The notes under the pieces: generated by a model
Database searches by the model: none
What the model was told of the DNA's origin: nothing
Seen by the model: only the letters and a program-made list of their open reading frames with translations
Assembly: GCA_015680685.1 (NCBI GenBank)
Contig: MNCI01019003.1
Span: 1,280-65,279, forward strand
Direction: 5' to 3'
DNA length: 64,000 nucleotides
Source: Gnetum montanum
Taxonomy: Eukaryota; Streptophyta; Gnetopsida; Gnetales; Gnetaceae
Shown here: positions 23,831-34,258 of the stretch, in pieces
Numbering within the stretch: the stretch's first letter is position 1
Layout: every line of letters starts with the position of its first letter
Position numbers and translations under genes: made by a program

Positions 23831-24329
23831 CATATATTAGCAAGGGTAATTGAATCATTAAGTAAAGCATACCTTGCTTCGGTTTAGGTTCATTGGCTAG
23901 GTTTTGGTATGGCTGATATGGATATGGGAAAATGTATATGATGACTACCAAAGGTGTAGGGGTTAGGAAGAGAAACAAAAAAATGCGGGGCTTAGGATAA
24001 AAATTGAAAAATCAGGCCCCGTACCCCCATGACTAATCGCGAACCTCCAGTAGCGTTAGAATGGAGAAAGAAAAGAAGTAGGAAAGATAGGGAAATGGGA
24101 CAACTATGGCATCAGTGAAAGGGATGTCAGGATGGAAATGAACAAAAATGTTAATTAATTGCAAAAAGGTTAAGAAAAAGAAGTTAACGAATGTTCCAAA
24201 TAGAAATGTCAGTGGGTCCTCCCCAAAGTAGGCTCATGCCCTTAATGCCCTGACAATCCCACATTCAAAGAGTCCGTGGGCTCTGGGAATGTCCTTTGGA
24301 ACAAGAGTGAAAGTCTTAACCGTAAGAAT

Positions 24330-24665
24330 TTAGCAAAAAGAAAACAAAACATCAACCAAGATATACACTAATGATACAACCGGCAATGAGGTGAACAATG
24401 GAGAGAAGGACGGAGAGAAGAGGAATGGAATGGAAGTCCAAGAACAAGGTGGTGTACAACCCCTTATGTGTGTTGTGATTAATGTGACGTAGCAAATCTC
24501 ATTCCAACTACGGCTCAAACCAACCACTTCCCGTGACTTCACATTAATGCATTTGGCTAAATCATCCACTTGGATAACAAGGATGCATCTTTGAAGAGCC
24601 ACCACCATTCCGACAAAACAATGGAGAGAATGGGAAGCTAGAAGGGCTTTAGTTAGAGGGAACAA
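24330..24665 (-). pseudogene. Env-position ORF in A
   Basis: Open minus-strand frame of 111 codons starting MFPLTKALL. Shared with B (about 42638-42290): DDLAKCINVKS / DGLAKCINVKS, TPPCSW / TPPCS, and SPLFTSLPVVSLVYILVDV / SPFCTSLLLISIFYILVDA. The last part is hydrophobic and could be a membrane segment. Location after pol and hydrophobic character fit the env-like ORF of Athila elements, but I see no signal peptide or fusion motif. Confidence 0.45.
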
Positions 24666-25194
24666 TTTGGTTCCATAACCAGTGCTGGCAGCTCAAATTT
24701 TATTTCGTCTAAGGGGTGTGCTTTGAATCCTCACTTTTGCTCTTTTTTTTTGTGTTTTTATGCGTGGAAACCACACCATGCAAAGACTTCTTATTTTTAT
24801 TGTCTCAGCTTCCGATTATTGGGTAACATCGGAACGACAAGAAAACCCAAGAAGAAAACATCCAAGCACCCAAGTGAATGACCAACACAAAAACATCAAG
24901 TTCCCTTGAAGTCACACCCTTTGCAATCCTTGAGTCCTTCCTTAGTTTGAGAAATGCCCAGTCACTGGTTCGTTAAAGTTCTTATTGGAAGGGAACTGTA
25001 CATTTCCAAGCCAAGGGAAACCATAGACTTGATGGATGGATGGATGAAGTGATCTCATTGCCTGCCATATCAAAAGAACATACCTTAGTATCAACAATGT
25101 AACTTAAAGGTAAAAACCAAACATTAGCAATTAATGAAAAACAGTTCATCCCATCGGCCCGAACACTTATTGGGTGACGAATTTACATGATGGA

Positions 25195-25219
25195 ACACAC
25201 ACACACACACACACACACA
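25195..25219. repeat. (AC)n microsatellite
   Basis: About 12 AC units inside A. The matching place in B (near 43170) has no such run. Confidence 0.9.
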
Positions 25220-25224
25220 AAAAG

Positions 25225-25380
25225 ATAGAAAAATATAACGATGTTGTAAAACAAAAACAAGAAAAGTTAAAGAAATTTGTAAAACAAAAATTAGAAAAGT
25301 TAAAGAAATTGTAAAACAAAAATGTGAAAAACAAAAACGTTGTAAAACAAAAATGTGTAAAACAAAAACTGAAAAAGAAC
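25225..25380. repeat. A-rich GTAAAACAAAAA repeat
   Basis: TGTAAAACAAAAA recurs about six times in variable units. A shorter version occurs in B at 43210-43275. Confidence 0.7.
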
Positions 25381-25396
25381 TGAGGGCCCCATATGA

Positions 25397-28300
25397 TTAG
25401 CATAGGTGGCCATCTCCCCCATGACTGAGTTGTGAGGGAGAGATCCGAAGTAGTGAGCGCCTATTTGAATTTCTAAGCAGTGCCCAACTTCTCCAAATTG
25501 ATGATCTTAAATTCAGGGTTGGAAGTTGGCGACGCTCACGTTCCAGTGTATCTATGCCACGGTTGTTGGCATGAGTTTCCTCAGTTCGTTCCATGCATAT
25601 TTGTTTGCTCTTATGAGAAGCTGTCAACCACGGGGTGTCTACTACTTCTTGTGTGGTTGCTACATACAGGCATCTTTGTTGCAGAGTTTCCTGGGCACAC
25701 CTGTGACATGGAGACATTTCCTCCGTGTCATCACCCGATGAATCACTGTATGTGATGCATGGAACTATCCTCTTCTCGATCTTTCCACATATGTTTATCT
25801 TGGAGATTTCCAAGGAAAGATCACGGATCCTAAGGCATGCATCTACTGTGCTTAGCCATGCCCTTCCCATTATAATTGGGAAGTCCCCTTCGTTGTTGTT
25901 AACATCGATCACTAGGAAGTCTGCTGGGTAGGACCAACCACACACAGTGGTGATAACGTCCTCCACCAAACCCAATGGGATGGCAATGGACTGGTCTGCC
26001 AGCTCCAGTTGAATGTTGCTCTTCTTAAGTTGGGGCAGGTTCCAGGCGTGATACATCTTTCGCGAAATTAAGTTGACTCCGGAACCTGAGTCAAGAAGAG
26101 CTCGATGTGGCGCATTCCCAGCGATCTGCAAATGAATAAAGGGACTCCCAGGGTCAGTTAGTTTCCTGGGAAGGTGGCCTACCTTGATCCAGTCAGTTAC
26201 GGTATGTGTTAGCATAACCGTATGCGTTACATTCCCTTGGACTGAAGGGTGCTCCGAAGTGTTAGTAGTTAGAGGCCTATACATATACCCGTCCGCTTGT
26301 TGTTGCGAGAGCCTATCCGGGCTCCTAGTTCTGAAAAAGGGTCTCCTTTTTGTACAGTTATCGCCAGAACTAGTGTCCGGTTGGATATTTACACTCTGAA
26401 TATTTACAGATCTCGCGGCGTGACGTTGCTGCGGTTGGGTAGGTAATTCCCCTTGCATTGTTGGAGCAGGAGGTGTTATGGGAACTACTTGAGGAAAAGG
26501 TGCGGGTGGAGTTAGAGGATGGACAGAATGTGGAATGTCTCCCGGAGGAGAAGGAGTCCTTCTGAAGTACTCCCGAGCGTAGTAGTGACGGCGTGGAGTG
26601 TGACTCATAGCGTCACCTGGAGAAACTGGCTGCTGCACATAATAACCATAAGGATCAGGCTGCCGGTAAGGGTATCGATGTGTTGGCTGTGGCATCCCCC
26701 ATGACTGTGGGTATTGCCACTGCTGATGTTGCTCGATGGGCTGCGGAGGTGTTCCACTTGGATAATACGTCAAGGGTTGGTGGAACTGCCTCGGGTTACC
26801 TTGTGGATAAGGTAACCTTCTGGGTGTTTGCCGTTGATTAAGTCTTGGATTTAATGCATACACCCCAGACTCCTGCAGATGTGAGATAATTGGACAACAT
26901 CCCTTAGGATGGTCATAATAGCAGACCTCACATCCACCGTCATTGTCTGAATCAGAATTTTCAGCCTCATCGGAGTTAGAGATTTTTCCCTTACCCTTGT
27001 TATGTGCAGGGTTAAAGTTTCTCCGCATGTTTTTGCTTTTATCACTACTTTGCTCATCCTTAGACTCTTCTACGATTTTCAAGACTGTTTCTATTCGTGA
27101 GTCTAAGGAATCCCACATTTGGTCTACCTTAGCCGATACCTCCGTTGTTAACTTTTGGATCGGCACAGTTTTCCTGTTCACCAACTCTTCGAGTGGTGAC
27201 TCATCCTCCTCATCACAGAATTTCACTCCCTTCTTACGAAGGGAGGGATCACGGTTGTATTCCTCCGCACTTTCTCTTTTCCGTAGCTCACCCTCTTCTT
27301 GTGCTACTTGTTCCAACAATACTTCAACTTCATGGGCTCTTAGTTGGGAGAGTCTCCCTTGGGCGTAAGTCCCAAGAGTTCTTCTCGTTTCATTTCATAG
27401 CCCATCCACGAGGTGGCGAAGTTGATCCCGTTTAGCGTACCCATGGCCCGGGCAACGATGTAGCAGTGTATAATAACGGGCCATGGCAGCATCCAAGGAT
27501 TCATGAGCTCCTTGTTTCCAGCCTTGGATCTGCTTACACAAATTGGACACTCTGGAGTACATTTGATATTTATTTTTGAATAATTCAAGCATCGTACTCC
27601 ACCTCCTAATGATTTCCGGTTCTAAGGACCAGTACCAGCTCTCTACTTCTTTAGTGAGTGTCCTAGGGAACGACTTGAGTTTCTGCCACTCATTATCTAT
27701 ATTCTGTAAGGCACAGGCATCATGGAATGCCTGTAAATGATGCTGAGGATCAACATTGTATCCCCCTTCAAAACGTGGGATATTATTTATGTCCAAATGC
27801 TTGATCCTACTGTCCTTTAAATGCCTTGTGGGAATCCTAACTGCCTCTCTAATATCAAGCATGCTTCGGGTTGTGAATAGGGGTTCGTCATGATCATCTC
27901 TTTCATGGTGGTTCCCTATTCTCCCTACATCCTTTCCCTTGTCCTAACTCCTCTCGACCTTCCTGTCGAGGCATTTCATCTCTTTTACCTTTACTCTCCA
28001 CGTTATGCTCATGGTGGTTGCACCCAGAAGTGGAAGGAGAGGGTGAATGATGAGATGAAGGAGAAGAAGAAGGGGATCCATCACCATGGTGATGTTTCTT
28101 GCCTTCTCTTCGGCTGCTTCGGCCTCAATCGTTGTGACGATCAACGAGTCCGTCATTAGTGTGAGTAGTTGTTCCTGCCATGAACAGCTGGTGCTCACGG
28201 GGATCAGAGCCTGGAATATGTATCGTTGACCTAAGGCCCTGATGCCTAACCTCTTCACTAGAGTAAGGAGGAGGAACATCATTTTCTAAGAAACCCATCA

Positions 28301-28721
28301 TGAGGGGTTCCTCTTCTCCTATTTCACTAATGACGTGGGGAACCTTGCCCTTCAATAGTGAATGTTGGCACTCCTGCCTTTCTTCCTGAATACGTTGGGC
28401 ATTTGTGTGACGATAATCCCTTGTGTCATGGTCATCCAAAACGTATTCTGCGAACAGCTCGTGCATGCCAATCCGTACAAAGGCACGGAAAAGCATGTTG
28501 GGAACAGAGCGATCTGGGGGTAACACGATGTTACATTGCATGTCTCTCCACCGCAGTTGCTCATCTTGATAGAAAACAAAGGTAAAATCCGGCACATACT
28601 CATCGGGATGAGTATATGTGACTTTGGATTGTTGGGGACATGGTTGATTTCGGTTATGCGTATGATCCTGACTTTCTCCTGTATTGTCCTTAGGTGAGTT
28701 GATTGCATGAGAAGAAGCCAT
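25397..28721 (-). pseudogene. gag-pro: gag-protease of A with pol C-terminal stub
   Basis: Start taken at 28721 (MASSHA), because B starts in the same place with MSSSSH. N-terminal region 28721-28125, then two frameshifts. Gag core 27862-27395 (FHDACALQNIDNEW, ESWYWSLEPEIIRRW, KNKYQMYSRVSNL, CPGHGYAKRDQLRHLV). A single TGA at 27395-27397 separates it from a 640-codon open stretch 27319-25397. That stretch has a coiled-coil/acidic part, the zinc knuckle CEVCYYDHPKGCC (about 26930-26890), a Pro/Gln/Tyr-rich linker, and a retropepsin with LLDSGSGVNLI (about 26110-26075) and FPIIMGRAWL. After IDTLE the frame enters a short tail ending LSHGGDGHLC, which is the pol terminus of B. The RT, RNase H and integrase portion is deleted. 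Gag-protease would assemble particles and mature gag. Confidence 0.85.
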
Positions 28722-28847
28722 TTCTAATGGTGTGCTAATTTTCACCGTTATTTATGTTCTGAATTAACTAATTAACCCTAAGGTTTGTTTTAGGCTCACA
28801 ACGATGTGAGTGATATCCCTTATGTTCAATTGGCGTAAAAAACACTT

Positions 28848-28867
28848 AGTCCCCGGCAACGACACCA
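28848..28867 (-). promoter_or_regulatory. Primer-binding site of A (tRNA-Asp)
   Basis: The minus strand reads TGGTGTCGTTGCCGGGGACT one base inside the 5' LTR. It matches the complement of the plant tRNA-Asp 3' end (TGGCGCCGTTGCCGGGGA) with two transitions. This PBS is typical of Athila-type elements. Confidence 0.85.
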
Positions 28868-29600
28868 ATGATGAGTGGCGAGGTACCCCTACACTCAACC
28901 ATACGAATACGAGCGTGAACGTGTGATCCGATCGAACTTCGCAGACTAAATTCCTTAACGCCACAAGAAACACTTGGGGTTAATCGTTCGTTGTCTTCCC
29001 AAGCTTGCTTGTAAGTGTCACGGTGTATGGTTAAGCAAGTTTGAGGTATGTGATTTTTTTGGTATTTTCAAGTTTATCTTCTAAGCTATGAGAGGAAGGG
29101 TTGAGAAACTAACTAACTCTAACTAATGTCCTAAGTCTAAATTAACTAGCGTCAGCATCCGTTCCCACTTACCGGACACACCCTGAACTATGCAACTGTG
29201 GCTTACCAAACGCTAATCATTACTGGGATCACCACACGTACTGAAAGTTGCTTGAAGTGGTTGTACTGAGGCACCTATTTAGCCTAAGTGTGATAAGTAG
29301 CCGATTCCTTGATTAGCCGTACACGTCCGTAGACGCTCGTAATCAAGTCGTACTTGTGCATACTAGGAAAGCAGTAAATAAACAACAATAAAACCACGTG
29401 CTGCAAGGTTTATCCAATCAAGTTCGTCTTTATTGGCGTACACAACTTGGGTTCAGGTTACAAGCTACTCGAATAAAGAGCTGTTCACTCTAGGACTCCT
29501 ACTGCGGGCACATGGGGAAAACTTCTAACTCTGGAGTGATCAATCTGCCAGAGCTTTGCTACTTCTAGCCAGGATTTTTAAATGAGAGGAGTGCCGCCGC

Positions 29601-29609
29601 TTATTTATA
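29601..29609 (-). promoter_or_regulatory. TATA box in 5' LTR of A
   Basis: The minus strand reads TATAAATAA, just downstream of the palindrome array. The same box is found in all four A/B LTRs. Confidence 0.75.
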
Positions 29610-29623
29610 GATATGGTGGCGGA

Positions 29624-29760
29624 CCGCGATATCACATACGCGATATCGCAGGGAAAGACGCGATATCGCGTACGCGATATCGCATACGCGATATCGCATG
29701 GGATGCGATATCGCGGCAGCCGTGATATCGTGTACGCGATATCGTGGCGCGATATCGTGG
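29624..29760. repeat. GCGATATCGC palindrome array
   Basis: Nine GATATC cores, mostly within GCGATATCGC or CGATATCGTG, start at 29628, 29642, 29662, 29676, 29690, 29707, 29724, 29738 and 29751. Steps are 13-20 bp, often 14. It lies in U3 directly upstream of the TATA box. The left LTR has only three (23366, 23380 altered, 23397). Confidence 0.85.
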
Positions 29761-29784
29761 CACAGTGCATGTCACGTCTCATCA

Positions 29785-29789
29785 AGCAT
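29785..29789. repeat. Target-site duplication of A, right
   Basis: AGCAT, identical to 22387-22391. Confidence 0.9.
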
Positions 29790-30370
29790 GAAAAGGAAAA
29801 GCTCATGATTACTCTTATCTTACTCTACCAATCTTTAAGGAAGTAATCATTGAGATAGAACATAGTAAGGAATGGATGTAGAAAATAAGAGAAGAAATTC
29901 AAAAAATGAGAGGAAAATAAGCTATGTTTATTTAGATGGAGTGAAAAGCTCAAGAATTGTATGATTTGGCTAGAGCTAAAAGACAACAACTACCCCAATA
30001 TTAAAAAGGCTTGCTTGATACAATGATGATGTTGGTTATAGGGATCATGCCTGAAACTGCCAGGAAGAAGTTAGAGTTTGAACAAGCTTATTTTGGTGTA
30101 GGGATTGCTTTAATTAAAATAAATAATTTAATAATGGAATTAGGCATGGGAGAAAGCAATAATGAGAAAGTTATTAAGAGGCTTGATAGAACTAAGTTAG
30201 ATTTCATGAATCAGGCTATTAAGATTCTTATTAGTCATGGGAAGTTATCTCAATAGTTGGAAATAGAAGGGATCCAAGTTTAGAGAATGAAGAAAATATG
30301 GGAAGAAGCAAAAAAATTGACTAATGGCTTGCAACTATATGAGGAGAGTGTGAGGAAGTTGTAGACTTAA
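29790..30370 (+). pseudogene. Unknown coding region in LTR of D, part 2
   Basis: After the AGCAT duplication the coding-like sequence resumes. 30011-30256 is open (PETARKKLEFEQAYFGVG, then KVIKRLDRTKLDFMNQAIKI), followed by a readable WEEAKKLTNGLQLYEESVRK to about 30360. Helical and charged, no recognised domain. Joined with 20140-22391 it makes one long unknown reading region oriented like D's own genes. Confidence 0.4.
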
Positions 30371-30402
30371 ATTTGGTAACTGTTGTAACTACTGGAGGCT
30401 AA

Positions 30403-30410
30403 TATAAAAG
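30403..30410 (+). promoter_or_regulatory. TATA box of D's LTR
   Basis: TATAAAAG within CTAATATAAAAGGCC, about 690 bp before the PBS-like block; a good candidate for the LTR core promoter. Confidence 0.5.
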
Positions 30411-31077
30411 GCCTAGGGTTGATTTATAGGATAATTCTTGAGGAAGGAAAAAAGCTTGTAAAGACTATTTCTTATGATGATAATTTAACTAGATTTTATC
30501 TATTTCTTTTAGCTTTCATCTCTTAGCTAGTATTTTATGTTGAATAGCTTTTCCTATTTTGTCAAGCTTAAATATTTTATAGCTACATATGAATGGATTA
30601 ATAGTTTTGGAATAAGTTATTTTCTTTGTGCGCTGAAGTTTAGCTTGTTCTTGTTATTTTGATTGAATGAATAGCTTATATAAGTATCAATTCTTAATCA
30701 GTTTAACATAGGAATATTGTTATATTTTTACAATTTTGAACTTTACAAATAATTTTGTTTCCTTAGTTCCATCCTTTGTTTAGCAAAGCTTTTGTGGACA
30801 AGCATTTGGAAGTTAGCTAGCAAATAGCTCACAATTCAAGATTCATGTTTTCTATAAAACTATCCATTAGCTATTTGTGTATTATGGAAGATTTAGGACT
30901 AGGCTTATAGGAGAGATATTTGTTTTCTTTATTTGTATTAAGAGATAGTTAAAAGGGATAGTCCCTAGTTATATGTAAGAAAATAACTCTTTGAAAAGGC
31001 TTTACTGTTCCTCTTGAATAGACTTTTAGAATTAGTCACACTTAGCCATTTCAAACCCATTAAAAATCATCATGATC

Positions 31078-31117
31078 TATTTGGAGGTATCCATGCCTTG
31101 ATGGTACTAGAGACCAG
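31078..31117 (+). promoter_or_regulatory. LTR-end/PBS-like block of D
   Basis: TATTTGGAGGTATC, then TGGTACTAGAGACCAG. The second part resembles the initiator-Met PBS (TGGTATCAGAGCCAG) with a two-base swap and one insertion, and gag follows within 500 bp. The same block occurs at 2855-2895. Confidence 0.5.
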
Positions 31118-31570
31118 TAACCATCTGAAATGAGTTATACTAAAGATGTTCTTTATGGAATAATTATTCTTAATTCTACATGAAAAACTTAATTTAGTTC
31201 TAGAAGGAGGACTTCTTGTTGATACATGTTGAATCTTATTAGGTCATATTAGACTGAAGTAGGTTATAAGCAAATGAAATTAGCTATTTTACCTCATGAG
31301 TGGTTCATTAGATAAACAAGAGGATTTCAAAAGTTCAACAAATACATTTAAAATTAATACTAAAACTACATTAGAGAAAGAATCTAAAACCATAATTAGA
31401 AATTTAAGTAGCAGAATTAAAACATGATGTACTAGGATATCACCTTTAATTAAATATTTTTCTTTTAAAAGAAAAGCTAAGTTAAAAATAGGATCACTTA
31501 GTAGAACTCATAGTTTACAAATAATGGCTAACCCACTCCCTATTAACTCATGTCAACCATCTATACTTTG

Positions 31571-32830
31571 ATGTTCAATGCTTATCATGAAATCCCTAAA
31601 ATATCTTAGAAGTATCTTCCAGAATTATATGTTCCTACTAAAAATTATTTAGTAGAGGAATATTTATACTTGTTTGAGTTAGCACTTGTTCATGTAAATA
31701 TTCAATGTCAAGATTAAGCATGCAGATTATTTATAGGTAACCTTAGAGACATGGCTCAAATTTGGCATTCAAACTTGCCAAATAATAGTATCACTAGTTG
31801 GGATGATATGAAAGCCTTATTTTAAACTTAGTTTGGTAATCAAATTGAACAACATTAACTCTATAGTGGTTTAGTGTAAATGAAAGAGGAAAATAAGGAA
31901 TTAGTAAGAGAATTAAACATAAAATTTCAAAAAGTATATGGCATATTTAAAACCAATTTCAATCAAGTAATGTAGTTTTAAGAGATACTTATTTAAGTCC
32001 TATAGATCCTAGAATCTCAATTTGGCTATGAAGAATTCCAAATGCCAATACTTTAGCAAACCTTTATAGTGAAGCTATAGAATTGAAAAGAGAGTTGAAT
32101 CTAATCCCTAATAATACACATCCTTTTATGAAAGAGCCTCAAAATGGAATATTTCCTATCCATAATTTAAGTCAATCTAAATTGTTACCTTTAATTAGTG
32201 GTTCTAAAAAATTCTGAAATGAGAAATTTAATAAATATAAATTGTTAAAAGAGATGTCAAATAAAATTATTAAATTACTAAATTCTATGTTAAAAGCAAA
32301 AATTAAGAAAGTTAGAAAATTTAGACAAGCTAAAAGATTAGATATTCATGTCAAGCTCGAAGATACTGAAGAAAAAGAAGCCTTGGATGATTCAAATCTA
32401 ATAGAATTTGAAGAATAATTTGGGGAATTCACATACCCTAGTGTATATTACTTAGAAAGGTCATTTATTGATGAGAAATTTGAGCACTTAGAATCATGAT
32501 ACTCAACAAAGGATGATTTTAATAATAGTGAAGAGCCTAGATATGAGCTCAAGAGTGAAAAAGATAAAATGACTACCTCTAGACCACAAAATATAATACC
32601 TAAACCTAATGGGAAAAATAAAGTTTTTGAGAAAAATAAAAATTAAAGGAAAATTCATAATCAAATGAAGAAGATCATCAGGATCCTCTCCCTAGAATGT
32701 TTAGGAAGTTAGGATTTTATGTTAAAGGGAAGTATGATGTCATAGAAGAATTGAAAAAGATTAATGCTAATATTAGCATATATCAACTATTTTAAATGGA
32801 ATGATACTCTAAAAGGATTTTAGAAGAGAT
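31571..32830 (+). pseudogene. gag: gag of element D
   Basis: From the ATG at 31571: FNAYHEIPKIS, YLPELYVPTKNYLVEEYLYL, then the gag core ACRLFIGNLRDMAQIWHSNL and SITSWDDMKALF..FGNQIEQH, with ENKELVRELNIKFQKVYGIF (to about 31945). A charged linker follows, then YDVIEELKKINANISIYQL (about 32730-32795), a gag C-terminal motif also seen in the E family (LSLYDL). TAG and TAA codons interrupt it many times. It forms the particle shell in intact relatives. Confidence 0.7.
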
Positions 32831-32919
32831 TAAAAACAAAAAAATGAGCATTTCACTATAAACTATATTTATAATAATAATAAAGCTATTAGCAAAATAT
32901 AGGTGGTAGCTGACAAAGA

Positions 32920-33070
32920 TGCTTCCTTTCTTATTAACCCTTAACTTAAAAGGTAGATATATACATAATTATTTAGTTGATTCAGAAGCCACTTGAACAT
33001 TAATGCCTTTGGTAATATGCACTCAACAAGTATTATAACCAAAGTAAGATAAAAAATTATCCAATTTGAT
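32920..33070 (+). pseudogene. pro: Aspartic protease of D
   Basis: NYLVDSEATWTLMPLV-like reading (about 32960-33010, with one TGA) corresponds to the retropepsin active-site region; the usual DSGA reads DSEA. Downstream only weak homology. Inactive. Confidence 0.5.
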
Positions 33071-33425
33071 AAAAGTAGAGTTAATCTAATGGGCCAATTA
33101 CCAATTATATTGATCTAGTTAGCTTCAAGTCCAAGGATCAAAAGTAGAGTTAATATACAAGTAGTTGATATACCTAATTCTTATACCTTAGTGTTAAAAA
33201 CAAGTTGGAGTCAAAATTATTCTAAATACATAGCTATAGATTATTTACATATGTGGTCATGAAAGGACAAAATAAGTCAGACTTATATATACAATGAGCC
33301 ATTGATGATTAAGAATGTGATTTCAAAGGGAAAAAAATAAGAGAATTGAATGATGGAAGTTGTATTAGGAGTCAAATCAATTTGAGAAATATAAATTATG
33401 CATTTTGACAATCAATCAGGATAAT

Positions 33426-33880
33426 TTTGGCAATTATATTTTGACGAAGCTTGTAATTCTACATGATTAGGAATTGGTATCGTTGTAATGAGGTCATGAA
33501 ATAAAGTTGAATTAAAAGATATATGATTGGAATTTTCTTGTACTATTAATAGATCCAAATCCAAAGCTCTATGTATAGGATTGAGAATGACTCATGAAAA
33601 AGGAATCTTGAGATTAGAGGTTAAAGGGAACTCAAAACTCATATGTGATCAAGCTAGAGGGAAGTGTAGTGTTAATAGCTCATTTTTTAAGATCTATAAA
33701 CAAATGAACATAAGATTACTTAAAAATTTTATGGAATATAAGATTAAAAAAATTCCAAGAGAAAAGAGTTAGAAGGCTGAAAAACTTGTAGTGGCAACTT
33801 TTACTTAGGACTTATCAAGGATAGTTGAATGCCACAAAGTAATGATTGAATTAGAATTAGAACTAGTGATACCTAGTAAT
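33426..33880 (+). pseudogene. Additional RNase H domain upstream of RT in D
   Basis: Readable as FWQLYFDEACNST..GIGIVVM (first catalytic Asp; normally FDGA), then SKSKALCIGLRMTHEKGILRLEVKGNSKLICDQ (given as two parts: SKSKALCIGLRM and LEVKGNSKLICDQ). There the catalytic Glu of .SE.AL. reads Lys and the third Asp reads Asn. It ends with KNFMEYKIKKIPREKS. This is the RNase H1 pattern of the extra 'archaeal-type' RNase H found in Tat-lineage plant elements. 33527-33772 is open. It lies between protease and RT, whereas the ordinary gypsy RNase H follows RT (35100-35500). Catalytic residues are lost. Confidence 0.6.
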
Positions 33881-34258
33881 GAAAAATGTTTTCAAGTATT
33901 TAAAGATGACCACCAAACAATTTGATTCCTTAGAAATATGAGAGAATTCAAAAGTCACATTTATAAAAAGGATAATTTAAAACAAAAAGAAAGAGGACTA
34001 TCTCAAAAGGTATTACAATTAAAGGAAGAATTTAAAAAAAAACTAGTTAAAGGATTAGATATTCAAAACCCAAAAGATCAAGCCCATGAAATGATAAATT
34101 TATGGTTCTAAGAAATTTAATAGTGCCTTGATATTGGGATAAAACTTCATTTAAACATAAAAAGGAAAATGATATAAGTTATCAGAGAAAACCTAGATAG
34201 TTTTGCTTGGCCATATGATCATTTGATAACTTTTGATCTTAACATTATGAATCATAAA

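Larger units (their letters stand above)
23446..25396 (-). other. Env-position region of A between pol end and PPT
   Basis: About 1.95 kb after the pol stop, matching 41429-43298 of B throughout. It contains two ORF remnants conserved in B (listed separately), an (AC)n run and an A-rich repeat. Athila elements carry an env-like ORF at this position. Confidence 0.5.
22392..29784 (-). mobile_element. Element A: non-autonomous Athila-like retrotransposon
   Basis: Complete element on the minus strand. LTRs 22392-23430 and 28869-29784 both begin TGATGAG and end CTCATCA on the plus strand. A perfect 5-bp TSD AGCAT, a PBS matching tRNA-Asp next to the right LTR, and a PPT next to the left LTR are present. 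It encodes gag and protease, then jumps to the last codons of pol: the RT-RNase H-integrase segment found in B is missing. The 3' part carries env-position ORF remnants. Gag-protease is largely open, so this is among the youngest insertions here. The first ~185 bp of the two LTRs differ at about 14 positions, mostly transitions. Confidence 0.9.
28869..29784 (-). repeat. 5' LTR of A (right, 916 bp)
   Basis: TGATGAG...CTCATCA. On the minus strand the order is LTR start, GATATC array (29751 to 29628), TATA box (29601-29609), R-U5, LTR end, then PBS. This is the LTR that would drive expression. Confidence 0.9.
29790..31100 (+). repeat. 5' LTR of D, part right of element A
   Basis: Continuation of the D LTR interrupted by A. 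It contains the second part of the unknown coding region, a TATA box at 30403, then AT-rich R-U5 sequence up to the block at 31078. Confidence 0.5.

Noticed and set aside
25480-27435. Plus-strand ORFs opposite the gag-protease of A
   Set aside because: They are antisense shadows of a long, homology-supported minus-strand ORF.
29624-29760. GATATC palindromes as a replication origin
   Set aside because: The array sits in LTR U3 next to a TATA box, so a promoter role explains its position better; nothing indicates an origin.
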